Shown here piece by piece: positions 25,908 to 35,545 of a DNA stretch of 64,000 bases; positions within the stretch are counted from its first letter, which is position 1; each line of letters opens with the position of its first letter. Origin of the DNA: Vogesella mureinivorans (GTDB lineage: Bacteria > Pseudomonadota > Gammaproteobacteria > Burkholderiales > Chromobacteriaceae); assembly GCF_007644035.1 (NCBI RefSeq), contig NZ_VMTV02000791.1, forward strand, positions 124,001 to 188,000, written 5' to 3'. The notes under the pieces were generated by a model, which did not search any database, was not told where the DNA came from, and was given only the letters and a program-made list of their open reading frames with translations. A program made the position numbers and the translations under genes.

Positions 25908-27548
25908 TTAAAGGGTGAATCGGTGGCTGGCTTGTTCCAGCTTTTGCGTGGTCTGGTCGGCGACGCGAATCAGGCCGTACAGCCGGTCAACCGCTTCTTG
26001 CTGGGTATGCGTATCCTGCAGCACCTCACCCAGCTCCTGCTGCACTTCCTGCCGCAGCTGCTGGCTCCCCTGTATTTGTTCCACCACATGCTGCAAGGCC
26101 TGGCCTAGCGAATTGATGCTTTCTTGCAGGGCGCTCACGCTGTGGCTGGCTTGCTGTACTTTATCCAGCCCCTGCTCGGATTGGGCCAGGCCTTGGCGAA
26201 TGCTCGTAGCTGCTTCGGTGGTAGAGCGCTGCACGGTGCCCAGAATCTCGTTGATGCTGCCGGTGGATTGTGCCGTGCGTTCGGCCAGCTTGCGTACTTC
26301 GTCGGCTACCACGGCAAAGCCGCGGCCGCTTTCCCCGGCACGTGCCGCCTCGATGGCCGCATTCAGCGCCAGCAGGTTGGTTTGCTCGGCGATCTCGTGA
26401 ATGGTGTTGGCCACGCCCACGATCTGGCCTGCTTTCTGGGTGAGTTCGTCCAGCAGTACCGTGGTTTCGCGCACGGTTTCTACCACGTTGGCCAGTACTT
26501 CACTGCTTTGCTGCAGATCGCGGCCACTGTTGCCGGCCGACTCGATGGCGGCAACCGAGGTGGACGCCGAGTGTTCGCTGTCGTTTGCCAGGCGCGCCAG
26601 GGTGTCGGTGAGCGATTGCACCTGTTCGCTCATCTGGCCGATGCGCTCGCGCTGGCGGCTGGCCAGCTGCTGCACTTGTGCGGCCTCGTGCTGGATATCG
26701 TGCTCGTTGCCCTGCAGCTCGCCTGCGGCGTTTTGCATCTGCACGATAAGCTGCTGCAGGCTGTGGCGCATGTCTTCGGTGCTTTGGCCTATCTGGCCCA
26801 GCTCGTTATCCGGCTGCGGCGGCAGTGTCAGGTTGAGCTGCCCTTTGGCCAGACCGGCCATGGCTTTGCGCAGCTGGTCTACGCTGCGGCGTTGCTGGCG
26901 GCTGATCTGGTGCACCAGGGCAATAGACAACAACAGCACCACCACAATGGTGCCAGCCAGAAACAGCCGGCCTTGCTGCACCAGCTGCTCGGCGCGCTTT
27001 TCTTCCTCGGCCAGCAGGGTGTTTTCGCGTTTTACCAGTTTATCGATTTCGTAGCGGTGTTGCTGGTACTGGTTGGCCAGCTGGGTCAGCACGCTGCGTG
27101 TATCTTGCTCGGCCAGGCGCTGCGGGAAGTACTGCTCGCGTGCCAGCTTGAAAAACTCGCGAGCCGGCTTGTCAGAGGCTTGCAGCAGCAAGCGCTGGCT
27201 TTCGTCGTTCAGCGGCATGCGCTGCCAGTATTCGTGGCGTACCTGGAACTCTTTTTCCAGCTCCAGCACCCGGTCCTGATAGGTACGCACGGCAGACAGG
27301 CTTTGGCTATGCTGGGCCTGCATCACCACCAGATAGGATTCGATGATATAGCGCGGCGGCGGCAGAATATCGGCAATCAGGTCTTTGCCCTGCACAATGC
27401 GGCTGTAAGCCGGGCCGTTAATGCGTAGCTCTTCCAGCTGGCGCCAGGACATGCCGCCAGTGAACATCAGGCCGATGCCGACGATAGATAGAACCAGCAG
27501 AAATTGCGCCCTGATGGACAAACGGGCCAGCCACGAGTGAGTAGGCAT
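25908..27548 (-). CDS. Methyl-accepting chemotaxis protein
   Basis: A 546-residue chemoreceptor. Membrane helix 1 is at about residues 14-33, a helical periplasmic ligand-binding domain spans about 35-190, helix 2 ([19 protein letters not shown]) is near 195, and a HAMP-like linker follows. The cytoplasmic coiled coil has the highly conserved hairpin tip [41 protein letters not shown]. There is no C-terminal CheR/CheB pentapeptide (it ends SHRFTL). I start it at ATG 27548; an upstream TTG at 27575 is less likely. It probably forms a two-gene unit with the solute-binding protein 12 bases downstream. Confidence 0.93.
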   Translation of the reverse strand: MPTHSWLARLSIRAQFLLVLSIVGIGLMFTGGMSWRQLEELRINGPAYSRIVQGKDLIADILPPPRYIIESYLVVMQAQHSQSLSAVRTYQDRVLELEKEFQVRHEYWQRMPLNDESQRLLLQASDKPAREFFKLAREQYFPQRLAEQDTRSVLTQLANQYQQHRYEIDKLVKRENTLLAEEEKRAEQLVQQGRLFLAGTIVVVLLLSIALVHQISRQQRRSVDQLRKAMAGLAKGQLNLTLPPQPDNELGQIGQSTEDMRHSLQQLIVQMQNAAGELQGNEHDIQHEAAQVQQLASRQRERIGQMSEQVQSLTDTLARLANDSEHSASTSVAAIESAGNSGRDLQQSSEVLANVVETVRETTVLLDELTQKAGQIVGVANTIHEIAEQTNLLALNAAIEAARAGESGRGFAVVADEVRKLAERTAQSTGSINEILGTVQRSTTEAATSIRQGLAQSEQGLDKVQQASHSVSALQESINSLGQALQHVVEQIQGSQQLRQEVQQELGEVLQDTHTQQEAVDRLYGLIRVADQTTQKLEQASHRFTL

Positions 27549-27770
27549 GCTGATGTACTCTGGAATAGTGTTCAATCATTATCGAATACTAAAGAATAGT
27601 GAGCAAATTACTTCAGGGTATTTTGTGATTCTAGTGTGGTGCAACGCGAAATCCAGCCTGGTGGCAGGGTTATTTTCTCGCTATGTTGATGAAAGAAAAG
27701 CATTTTTTCAGGTGAAAGCGCCGACGCTTTCTGGCACAATGCGCGCTCTTTCAAGAAACACCTGTACACA

Positions 27771-30101
27771 ATGACGCTTCCTGCCGCACCCCAAGCCATT
27801 AACAGCTACCGCAAGTACTGGGCGCAACGCTTTGGTACCGCCCCTTTCCTGCCTATGAGCCGTGCCGAAATGGACGAGCTGGGCTGGGATAGCTGCGACA
27901 TCATCATCATCAGTGGTGACTGTTATATCGACCACCCCAGCTTCGGGATGGCACTGGTGGGCCGCTTGCTGGAAGCGCAGGGTTTCCGCGTGGGCATCAT
28001 TGCGCAGCCGGACTGGAACAGCGCCGACGCTTTCCGCGCGCTGGGCAAGCCCAATCTGTTTTACGGCGTGACCGCCGGCAATATGGATTCCATGATCAAC
28101 CGCTACACGGCCGACCGCCGCCCGCGCTCGGACGACGCCTACACCCCGCACGGCGAGCCGAACAAGCGCCCGGACCGTGCCGTGACCGTATACGCGCAGC
28201 GCTGCCGCGAAGCCTACCCCGGCGTGGGCGTGATGATCGGTTCCATCGAAGCATCGCTGCGCCGCATTGCCCACTTCGACTACTGGAGCGACAAAGTGCG
28301 CCAGTCGGTGCTGGCCACCTCCAAAGCCGACATCCTGCTGTACGGCAACGCCGAGCGTGCGCTGGTAGAAATCGCCCACCGTGCTGCCCGTGGCGAAAAG
28401 CTGTCCGAGATGCGCGACATCCGTGGTACCGCCTTCATGGTGCCGCACGGCTGGAAGCCGGACGACGAGTGGCAGGAGATGGACTCCAGCGTGGTGGATG
28501 TACCGGGCAAGGTGGACGTGATCCTGAACCCGTACCAGGAGATCCCCGAGCAAGCTGCCGAAGCCACTGCGGCCAACGATCCGAGCAAGCCGCAGGTGAT
28601 TCGCATCGAATCGCGCGAAGAGCGCCTGGCCAAGCGCCGCGCCGAGCGTGCCAAAACCGTGATCCGCATCCCGTCTTACGAGGCAGTAGCGCACGACCCG
28701 GTACTGTACGCGCACGCCAGCCGTACCCTGCACCTGGAGTCCAACCCCGGTAACGCCCGTGCGCTGGTCCAGCTGCACGGCACGCGCGACGTGTGGCTGA
28801 ACGCGCCGCCGATTCCGCTGACCACGGAAGAAATGGACTTCGTGTTCGGCCTGCCGTACGCCCGTAACCCGCACCCGGTGTATGGCGAGGCGCATATCCC
28901 GGCGTGGGAGATGATCAAGTACTCGGTGAACATCATGCGCGGCTGTTTTGGCGGCTGTACCTTCTGCTCGATTACCGAGCACGAGGGCCGCATCATCCAG
29001 AGCCGTTCGGAAGAATCCATCCTCAAGGAAATCGAGGAAATCCGCGACAAGACGCCAGGCTTTACCGGCCACATTTCCGACCTGGGCGGCCCTACGGCCA
29101 ATATGTACCGGCTGTCCTGTAAAGACCCGGCCATCGAGCGCTCCTGTCGCAAGCTGTCGTGTGTGTTCCCTGATATTTGCGAAAACCTGGGTACCGACCA
29201 CGGGCCGTTGATCCAGCTGTACCGCAAGGCGCGCGCGCTGCCGGGCGTGAAGAAGATCAATATCCAGTCCGGCCTGCGCTACGACCTGGCGGTGAAGTCG
29301 CCGGAGTACATCAAGGAGCTGGTACAGCACCACGTGGGCGGCTACCTGAAGATTGCCCCGGAACACACCGAAGACGGCCCGCTGTCCAAGATGATGAAGC
29401 CGGGCATGGGCGCTTACGACAAGTTCAAGGAGCTGTTCGAGCGCTTCAGCCGTCAGGCCGGTAAAGAGCAGTACCTGATTCCGTACTTTATCGCCGCCCA
29501 CCCGGGCACCAGCGACGAAGACATGGTGAACCTGGCGCTGTGGCTGAAGAAAAACAACTTCCGCCTCGACCAGGTACAAACCTTCACGCCTACGCCGATG
29601 GCGCTGGCCACCACCATGTGGCACACCAAGCGTAACCCGCTGAAGCGCCTGTCGCGCAGCTCGGAAAAAGTAGACGTAGTGCGTGATGGCTACCGCCGCA
29701 AGCTGCACAAGGCGCTGCTGCGCTACCACCACCCGGATAACTGGCAGATCATTTACGACGCGCTGGTACAGATGGGCCGCAGCGACCTGATCGGCCACGC
29801 CAAGCACTGCCTGATTCCGCCGACGCCACCGGGCGACAAGGCCGCCGCCGCGCGCCATCGCTTTGCCGGCCAGAGCCTGGCCGCGCGCGCCAAGGCGCAG
29901 CAGGGCCAGCCGCGCAGCTACGCTGGTGCCCCGCGTGGCAACGGCAAGCCCGCTGCCGCCAAGGCGCACCCAGGCAAACCGGCAACAGCCAAGCCGGTAG
30001 CGGCCAAACCGGCTGCCAGCAAGCCCGCCGCCGGCAAGCCGGCAGCCGGGCGTGGCGGTGCCGGCAGCAAGCCCGCCGGCAAGGTTGGCCGCGGCCGCTA
30101 A
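27771..30101 (+). CDS. YgiQ family radical SAM protein
   Basis: A 776-residue protein with the YgiQ N-terminal domain ([33 protein letters not shown]), then a radical SAM core with the [4Fe-4S] motif CFGGCTFC (CxxxCxxC, about residue 395), a [14 protein letters not shown] block and [11 protein letters not shown]. The reaction is unknown for the family. After about residue 690 the homology ends and a ~90-residue tail begins. It is made of Ala, Lys, Pro and Gly in repeated [10 protein letters not shown] steps ending GKVGRGR, a histone-H1-like, strongly basic low-complexity extension. A dispersed 10-mer lies at 28568. Confidence 0.93.
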   Translation: MTLPAAPQAINSYRKYWAQRFGTAPFLPMSRAEMDELGWDSCDIIIISGDCYIDHPSFGMALVGRLLEAQGFRVGIIAQPDWNSADAFRALGKPNLFYGVTAGNMDSMINRYTADRRPRSDDAYTPHGEPNKRPDRAVTVYAQRCREAYPGVGVMIGSIEASLRRIAHFDYWSDKVRQSVLATSKADILLYGNAERALVEIAHRAARGEKLSEMRDIRGTAFMVPHGWKPDDEWQEMDSSVVDVPGKVDVILNPYQEIPEQAAEATAANDPSKPQVIRIESREERLAKRRAERAKTVIRIPSYEAVAHDPVLYAHASRTLHLESNPGNARALVQLHGTRDVWLNAPPIPLTTEEMDFVFGLPYARNPHPVYGEAHIPAWEMIKYSVNIMRGCFGGCTFCSITEHEGRIIQSRSEESILKEIEEIRDKTPGFTGHISDLGGPTANMYRLSCKDPAIERSCRKLSCVFPDICENLGTDHGPLIQLYRKARALPGVKKINIQSGLRYDLAVKSPEYIKELVQHHVGGYLKIAPEHTEDGPLSKMMKPGMGAYDKFKELFERFSRQAGKEQYLIPYFIAAHPGTSDEDMVNLALWLKKNNFRLDQVQTFTPTPMALATTMWHTKRNPLKRLSRSSEKVDVVRDGYRRKLHKALLRYHHPDNWQIIYDALVQMGRSDLIGHAKHCLIPPTPPGDKAAAARHRFAGQSLAARAKAQQGQPRSYAGAPRGNGKPAAAKAHPGKPATAKPVAAKPAASKPAAGKPAAGRGGAGSKPAGKVGRGR

Positions 30102-30125
30102 GCTGCGCACTATGGCATGACCCTG

Positions 30126-30148
30126 GCCGCCTGCATGGGCGGCTTTTT
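30126..30148 (+). terminator. Terminator after the ygiQ-like gene
   Basis: Stem GCCGCC / GGCGGC with a 6-base loop followed by TTTTT, 25 bases past the stop. Confidence 0.85.
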
Positions 30149-30219
30149 CTCGCCCGCAGCGGCACTTCTGCCGCCTGCGGGCTACCTAGTACTGTACGCA
30201 TATTGCCCAGGTGGCCAGC

Positions 30220-31695
30220 ATGATACGCATCCCGTTTGAACACAGTTACGCCACGCAGCTGCCGCAGGCCTGCGCTGCGGCCAACCCTGATACGCCTGCT
30301 GCGCCGCGGCTGCTGTTCTGGCAGGCTGGCCTGGCCGGCGAGCTGGGTATGGACACCAGCGGTGTGGATGACGCCACGTTGGCCGCGCTGTTTTCCGGCG
30401 CGCAGCTGCCTGCCGCTGCGCAGCCGGTGGCGCAGGTGTACGCCGGCCACCAGTTTGGCGGCTATTCGCCGCAGCTGGGCGACGGCCGCGCCTTGCTGCT
30501 GGGCGAGGTGGTAGATACGGCAGGGCAGCGCCGCGACATCGCCTTCAAGGGCAGTGGCCGCACGCCGTTTTCGCGCCGCGGCGATGGCAAGGCAGCGGTG
30601 GGGCCCATGCTGCGCGAGCTGATTATCGGCGAGGCCATGCACGCGCTGGGCATCCCCACCACGCGGGCGCTGGCGGTAGTGGCCACCGGTGATACGGTCT
30701 ACCGCGACCGCCCGCTGCCCGGTGCCGTGCTGACGCGGGTGGCGGCCAGCCATATTCGCGTGGGTACCTACGAATACTTTGCCAACCGTGGCGATGAAGC
30801 GATGCTGCGCCAGCTGGCGGCGTATACGCTGCAGCGCCACTACCCGCAGCTGCAGCATGCGGCCAACCCTTATCTGGCCATGCTGGAGGCGGTGTGCCAG
30901 CGCCAGGCCAGCCTGCTGGCGCAGTGGATGCACGCCGGTTTCATCCATGGTGTGATGAATACCGACAATATGACCCTGTCCGGCGAAACCATCGATTACG
31001 GCCCCTGCGCCTTCATGGACACTTACGACCCGGCCACGGTGTTTAGCTCCATCGACGAGCGTGGCCGCTACGCCTACGGCAACCAGCCAGCCATCGCGCA
31101 GTGGAACCTGGCGCGGCTGGCCGAGGCGCTGCTGCCGCTGTTGGATGCGGCGTCGATGGACGATGCTGTGGCGCAGGCTACGGCGGTAATCCAGGGTTTT
31201 CAGGCGCATTACCAGCAAGCCTGGCTGGCGCAGGCGCGGGTCAAGCTGGGGCTGGTGGATGCGCAGGAAGACGACCTGGCCTTGGCAGAGGATTGGCTGC
31301 TGATGATGCATCGGCAGCGGGTAGATTTCACGCTGGCCTGGCGTTATCTGGCCGATACGCTGGAGGGCGAGGCGCCGCGTCTGGCCGGGCTGTTTGCGCA
31401 GCCGGCCGTGCTGCACGCCTGGCTGGCGCGCTGGCAAGCGCGGCTGGCGGTAAGTGGCCGGCCCGCAGCGCTGGTGGCTGCCAGCATGCGTGCGGCCAAC
31501 CCTTTGTACATTGCCCGCAACCATCTGGTAGAAGAGGCGCTGGCCGCTGCCAGCGAGTATGGCGACACGGCCCTGGCGCAGCAGCTGCTGGCCGTGCTGG
31601 CGCAGCCCTTTACCGAGCGCCCGGGGCTGGCGCGCTATACCCAGCCGGCCAGTGCCGAGCTGGCGCTGGGTTACCGCACCTTCTGCGGTACCTGA
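30220..31695 (+). CDS. selO: SelO family protein adenylyltransferase (YdiU)
   Basis: A 491-residue pseudokinase-fold enzyme that transfers AMP to proteins in redox stress. It has the family blocks QVYAGHQFGGYSPQLGDGRA, FKGSGRTPFSRRGDGKAAVGP (nucleotide binding), the metal-binding GVMNTDNMTLSGETIDYGPCAFMD, and the C-terminal FCGT. That final Cys sits where eukaryotic SelO has selenocysteine. A GTG at 30211 is an alternative start three codons earlier; the AGGTGG before ATG 30220 favours the latter. Three dispersed 10-mers fall inside at alanine-asparagine codons (30276, 30858, 31491). Confidence 0.95.
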   Translation: MIRIPFEHSYATQLPQACAAANPDTPAAPRLLFWQAGLAGELGMDTSGVDDATLAALFSGAQLPAAAQPVAQVYAGHQFGGYSPQLGDGRALLLGEVVDTAGQRRDIAFKGSGRTPFSRRGDGKAAVGPMLRELIIGEAMHALGIPTTRALAVVATGDTVYRDRPLPGAVLTRVAASHIRVGTYEYFANRGDEAMLRQLAAYTLQRHYPQLQHAANPYLAMLEAVCQRQASLLAQWMHAGFIHGVMNTDNMTLSGETIDYGPCAFMDTYDPATVFSSIDERGRYAYGNQPAIAQWNLARLAEALLPLLDAASMDDAVAQATAVIQGFQAHYQQAWLAQARVKLGLVDAQEDDLALAEDWLLMMHRQRVDFTLAWRYLADTLEGEAPRLAGLFAQPAVLHAWLARWQARLAVSGRPAALVAASMRAANPLYIARNHLVEEALAAASEYGDTALAQQLLAVLAQPFTERPGLARYTQPASAELALGYRTFCGT

Positions 31696-31696
31696 A

Positions 31697-32875
31697 CTAC
31701 ACCAGGCTCACGGCCAGGGTAGCCGCCTCGATGCGGTTGCGGCCATTGTGCTTGGCGCGATAGAGCGCTTCGTCAGCGGCACTCAGCAGGCTGTCCATGT
31801 CGATGTCGGGTAGCGTGCCGCTGGCTACCCCGAAGCTGGCCGTAAGCTTGAGTGGCCTGCCGTCGAAATCCAGTGTCTGGCTGGCCAGCGTCTGGCGCAG
31901 GTTTTCGGCCAGCTCCAGCCCCTCGGGCAGGGAGCTGTCGCGCAGCACCATGGCAAACTCTTCTCCCCCCAGCCGGAATGCACGGAAGCGGTCGGTACTG
32001 CGCGACATCATCTGGCGGCCAACATGCTGCAACACTTCATCGCCGATATGATGACCAAAGGTATCGTTAATGGCTTTGAAGTGGTCGATATCCACAAAAA
32101 TCACACACACGCGTAACGGGTAGCGCCGTGGCCTTTCGATATATGTCCGGGTCAGCGAGCGGCGGTTGCGCAGGCCGGTGAGCGGGTCGCGGTGCGACAG
32201 CATATGCAGCTGGCGAGTCAGCCGGGTACCAATACGCACGATGGACATCATGTTGAAGAAGGCCGCCATCACCATGTAGAACATGGCCTGATTGACGTTG
32301 ATGTCGCTGCTGACCGTGAGCTCAGGCAAGCCACTTTCGCCTAGCAGCAGGCGGGCAATGGCGCGCACGATCAGATAGGTGGCAAACAGTACCAGTGGCA
32401 CGTGCAGAATCCACGTCGACATGCCGGGAAACTCGTAGAGCGAGGGGCGGTGTATGCGGGATACGCCCCATAGTACGATACTGCCCAGCATGATATTGAG
32501 CAGGGTAATACGATAGGGTGCGGTGGCGTCTGGCAGCCCCAGCAGAAAGGACAGCCAGCCGGCCAACAGGGTCAGTAGCCAGATATGGCTATGGGGCAAG
32601 GCACCCAGTTCAAAGAAAACCAGATAGGCATTACTGCCATACAGGAACCCGGCTACCAGCAGGGCGGACATGATGGCATAGGGTACGGCCAACAGCATCA
32701 GGTCTTGCGGCAGGATGGCCACCAGCAGCAGGCCGGAAGCCATGCAGGTAGCCGCCATGGTGTGTTGCACCAGCTGTTTTCCGAGGCCGCTTAGCTGCGT
32801 GCCGGAAAGTAGCCAGGCAAGGGCATAAAGATAAAGCTGGGTGACCAGTAGCAGCCAATGTGCGTGGTATTGCAT
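31697..32875 (-). CDS. Membrane diguanylate cyclase (GGDEF), copy A of a duplicated pair
   Basis: A 392-residue protein with about six N-terminal membrane helices (residues 1-205) and a C-terminal GGDEF domain (RDPLTGLRNRRSLT, VDIDHFKAINDTFGH, active site RLGGEEF, ADEALYRAKHNGRN). It should make cyclic di-GMP in response to an unknown membrane or periplasmic signal. No RxxD sits at the inhibitory-site position five residues before GGEEF. It converges with selO, 1 base between genes. The ATG at 32875 is preceded by AAGGA. Its C-terminal half is about 92 percent identical to copy B by hand alignment. Confidence 0.95.
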   Translation of the reverse strand: MQYHAHWLLLVTQLYLYALAWLLSGTQLSGLGKQLVQHTMAATCMASGLLLVAILPQDLMLLAVPYAIMSALLVAGFLYGSNAYLVFFELGALPHSHIWLLTLLAGWLSFLLGLPDATAPYRITLLNIMLGSIVLWGVSRIHRPSLYEFPGMSTWILHVPLVLFATYLIVRAIARLLLGESGLPELTVSSDINVNQAMFYMVMAAFFNMMSIVRIGTRLTRQLHMLSHRDPLTGLRNRRSLTRTYIERPRRYPLRVCVIFVDIDHFKAINDTFGHHIGDEVLQHVGRQMMSRSTDRFRAFRLGGEEFAMVLRDSSLPEGLELAENLRQTLASQTLDFDGRPLKLTASFGVASGTLPDIDMDSLLSAADEALYRAKHNGRNRIEAATLAVSLV

Positions 32876-33254
32876 AAACTTCCTTGGCGGGTGGTTTATC
32901 TATATCTATGGTTTTACTAGAGATATTTCCATTTTTCAATTTTATGAACATACTCTTTTCATAATTATTGAAAGATATGGGCGTAAGGCCACGTCGTGCC
33001 TTGGCGTCGTTGTGTCACTGGCGTCTTGCTGTGTGTCTCTTTTTTGTTTGCGCTACGTGCCACCGCCACAGTGCACATCAAGTCGCTACTGTCCGCAAGA
33101 TAGCGCCACCCCGTTTTACTGTGCGAGGCGCACGAAGCCCATCATCGTGTTAAGGGCAAGTAAGCAGCATGCTAGTGCTGCGAACAGATAGGTGGCCTGG
33201 TACTGGCCGATGACAGGCTCTCTCTTGCAGGCTGCTATTTATGCCGTACTTGGG
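32876..33254. other. 379-bp non-coding stretch between the two duplicated cyclases
   Basis: The left part (to about 33065) is the upstream region of copy A: an AT-rich leader, the CTTTTCATAATTATTGAAAG element, then sequence homologous to the ghrA promoter/start region at about 34530-34620 but without a ghrA gene. I see no gene, tRNA or recognisable transposon end in 33066-33240. From about 33245 homology to the end of copy A resumes just before the stop of copy B, so the duplication boundary lies there. Confidence 0.6.
32955..32974. promoter_or_regulatory. Conserved imperfect dyad upstream of cyclase copy A
   Basis: CTTTTCATAATTATTGAAAG, near-palindromic. The same 20 bases occur at the same distance (83 bases, measured from TTCATAATTATTGAA) before copy B. 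Could be an operator or overlapping promoter; unproven. Confidence 0.5.
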
Positions 33255-34433
33255 CTACACCAAACTCACGGCCAGGGTGGCCGCCTCGATACGGTTGCGG
33301 CCATTGTGCTTGGCGCGGTATAGCGCTTCGTCTGCGGCAGCCAGCAGGCTGTCCATATCGATATCCGGTAGCGTGCCACTGGCCACCCCGAAACTGGCCG
33401 TGATGTGTATTGGCCTGCCATCGAAATCCAGGGTCTGGCTGGCCAGCGTCTGGCGCAGGTTTTCGGCCAACTCCAGCCCCTCCGGCAGTGAGCTGTCGCG
33501 CAGCACCATGGCAAACTCTTCGCCCCCCAGGCGGAACGCCCGAAAGCGCTCGGTACTGCGTGACATCATCTGATGGCCCACATGTTGCAACACTTCATCA
33601 CCGATATGATGGCCAAAGGTGTCATTAATGGTTTTGAAGTGGTCGATATCCACAAAAAGTACAGACACGCGTAGCGGGTGGCGCCGTGGTTTATCGATAT
33701 AAGACCGAGTGAGCGAGCGGCGATTGCGCAGGCCGGTGAGCGGGTCGCGGTGCGACAGCATATGCAGCTGTCGGGTCAGGCGGGTACCAATGCGCACAAT
33801 AGCCATCATGTTGAAAAATGCAGCACTAACCATATAAAAGATGGCTTGGTTAACATTCAGGTCGCTGTTAACCGTGAGTTCCGGTAAAGCCGCTTCGCCA
33901 AGAAACAGGCGCCCGAGTGCCCGCAAAATCAGGTAGATGGCAAATAATGCCATGGGTATGTGAAGCAGCCAGGTAGACATGCCCGGAAATTCGAGCAGTG
34001 AGGGGCGGTGAAGGATGTACAACCCTCTGAGGGTAATCATGCCGAGCGTGGTGTAAAGCAGGCTGATGCGGTGAGGCTGGTAGTCATCCGACAGCCCCAG
34101 CAGCAGCATGCCACAACCAAAAAAACAGGATGCAAGCCAGATGTGCCGGTGCGAAAAGTTGGGTAGGCCAAAGAATTCAATATAGGCGCTCTGCCCGTAC
34201 AGAAAGCCGGCCACGATCAATACCGCCATCACAGCGTAAGGAAAGGCAGTCAGCATGACAGACGAGGGCAGCATCGCAAGCAGCAGCAGACCGGTGGCCA
34301 TGCAGAACGACGCTATCGTGTGCTTGCGAAGCTGGCTGCCCATCCCGCTTAACTGTGTACCCGAGAGTAGCCAGGCAATGGCGTAGAGATAGAGCTGTGT
34401 CACCAGTAGCAGCCAGTGTGCATGGTATTGCAT
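33255..34433 (-). CDS. Membrane diguanylate cyclase (GGDEF), copy B of a duplicated pair
   Basis: A 392-residue paralogue of copy A with the same architecture: about six membrane helices and a C-terminal GGDEF domain with RLGGEEF active site. The first ~30 residues and the last ~190 are almost the same as copy A. The membrane sensor part between (about 35-150) has drifted much further. The inhibitory RxxD site is again absent. It is divergent from ghrA, 182 bases away, and this arrangement looks like the ancestral one. The ATG at 34433 has AAGGAAG upstream. Confidence 0.95.
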   Translation of the reverse strand: MQYHAHWLLLVTQLYLYAIAWLLSGTQLSGMGSQLRKHTIASFCMATGLLLLAMLPSSVMLTAFPYAVMAVLIVAGFLYGQSAYIEFFGLPNFSHRHIWLASCFFGCGMLLLGLSDDYQPHRISLLYTTLGMITLRGLYILHRPSLLEFPGMSTWLLHIPMALFAIYLILRALGRLFLGEAALPELTVNSDLNVNQAIFYMVSAAFFNMMAIVRIGTRLTRQLHMLSHRDPLTGLRNRRSLTRSYIDKPRRHPLRVSVLFVDIDHFKTINDTFGHHIGDEVLQHVGHQMMSRSTERFRAFRLGGEEFAMVLRDSSLPEGLELAENLRQTLASQTLDFDGRPIHITASFGVASGTLPDIDMDSLLAAADEALYRAKHNGRNRIEAATLAVSLV

Positions 34434-34512
34434 AAGCTTCCTTGGTATATGGCTTATCTATATCTATGGTTTTACTAGAGATATCTTTAACTTTCAACTT
34501 TGCGAACATACT

Positions 34513-34532
34513 CTTTTCATAATTATTGAAAG
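34513..34532. promoter_or_regulatory. Conserved imperfect dyad upstream of cyclase copy B and ghrA
   Basis: The same CTTTTCATAATTATTGAAAG as at copy A, at identical spacing to the cyclase start. Here it lies between the divergent cyclase and ghrA-like genes, so it could control either or both. Confidence 0.5.
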
Positions 34533-34615
34533 ATAACAGCGTAAGGCCAAGCCATGCCTTGGCGGCGCTGCGTTGCTGGTTTATAAGTGGGTGTCTCCTT
34601 TTTGTCTGTGCTGCC

Positions 34616-35545
34616 ATGATCCTGCTCCATACCCCAAGTGCAAAAGAAGTTGCCGCCTATTTGCCCCTCTTGCGTGCCGCGCTGCCTGCTATGCCGGTGC
34701 TTACCCTGGATACACTGCAGCAGCCGGAACAGATACGCTATGTCATTACCTGGGGCCCGCCGCCAGGCCTGTTTGCCGGCTTGCCCGCCTTGCAGGCGGT
34801 GTTTGCCTTGGGTGCCGGGGTAGACAAACTGCTGCTGCGTCCTGATCTGCCCGCGACCGTGCCCATATACCGCTTGCTGGACGGCGGCATGGCGCAGCAG
34901 ATGGCCGAGTACGTGCGGCTGGGGGTGCTGTCCTACCAGCGGCATATGGATATCTATCGACGCCAGCAGGCTGCAGGGGTGTGGAAAATGCTGCCACCGC
35001 GTTTGCCTGCAGAGGTACGTGTCGGCGTGCTGGGCATGGGGGAAATCGGCAGTGCGGTAGCGCAGGCTTTGGTGGCCGATGGCTACCAGGTGAGCGGGTG
35101 GAGCCGCACCCCGCGCCAGCTAGCCGGTGTGGCTAGCTATCATGGCGAAGCGGGCCTGGGTGAGATGCTGGCCAATAGCGATGTATTGGCCTGTGTCTTG
35201 CCTTCCACACCGCAAACGCAAGGGCTGCTGGATGCAGAGCGCCTGGCCTGCCTGCCTGCGGGGGCGATGGTGATCAATGCGGGGCGGGGAGATTTGCTGG
35301 ACGAAAACGCCCTGCTGGCGCTGCTGGATAGTGGCCATTTGCGCGCAGCCCAGCTGGATGTGTTTGCCATGGAGCCGCTGCCGGCAAATAGCCGCTTATG
35401 GCAGCACCCATCGGTTACCCTGACGCCGCATATTGCAGCGATTACCCTGCGCCAGCAGGCGGTGAGCCAGATTGCGGCCAACCTGCAGCGCTTGCAGGCC
35501 GGCCTGGCTGCTGAAGGGCGGGTACTGCGCGAACGCGGCTACTAG
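34616..35545 (+). CDS. ghrA: Glyoxylate/hydroxypyruvate reductase A-like (2-hydroxyacid dehydrogenase)
   Basis: A 309-residue D-isomer-specific 2-hydroxyacid dehydrogenase, about the length of E. coli GhrA (312). It has the NAD(P)-binding motif VGVLGMGEIGSAVAQALVADGYQVSGWSRTPR, the INAGRGDLLDENAL block with the substrate Arg, the AQLDVFAMEPLP segment with Glu, and catalytic His in LTPHIAAIT. It reduces glyoxylate or hydroxypyruvate with NADPH. I start at ATG 34616 (MILLHTP); the frame is open 30 codons further but with unrelated sequence. Its TAG overlaps the stop of the third cyclase gene on the other strand. Confidence 0.9.
   Translation: MILLHTPSAKEVAAYLPLLRAALPAMPVLTLDTLQQPEQIRYVITWGPPPGLFAGLPALQAVFALGAGVDKLLLRPDLPATVPIYRLLDGGMAQQMAEYVRLGVLSYQRHMDIYRRQQAAGVWKMLPPRLPAEVRVGVLGMGEIGSAVAQALVADGYQVSGWSRTPRQLAGVASYHGEAGLGEMLANSDVLACVLPSTPQTQGLLDAERLACLPAGAMVINAGRGDLLDENALLALLDSGHLRAAQLDVFAMEPLPANSRLWQHPSVTLTPHIAAITLRQQAVSQIAANLQRLQAGLAAEGRVLRERGY

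Noticed and set aside
27708-30110. An 800-codon antisense frame opposite ygiQ
   Set aside because: High third-position GC leaves the complementary frame open; the plus-strand protein is a clear YgiQ family member.
29749-31524. A 591-codon antisense frame opposite ygiQ and selO
   Set aside because: Shadow of two recognisable genes; composition (many Arg, His, Gln) is typical of antisense readings.
32870-32951. Small upstream peptide (MFIKLKNG... / MFAKLKVK...) before both cyclase copies
   Set aside because: The differences between the two copies are mostly amino-acid changing, no ribosome binding site is evident, and the frame runs into the cyclase gene. DNA-level conservation is the simpler reading.
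32876-33000. Cyclic di-GMP riboswitch before the diguanylate cyclase
   Set aside because: The AT-rich leader lacks the conserved GNRA loop and receptor pattern; only a short dyad is present.
33066-33240. Insertion sequence or phage remnant at the cyclase duplication junction
   Set aside because: No transposase frame, terminal inverted repeat or target duplication could be seen; unequal recombination explains the structure.
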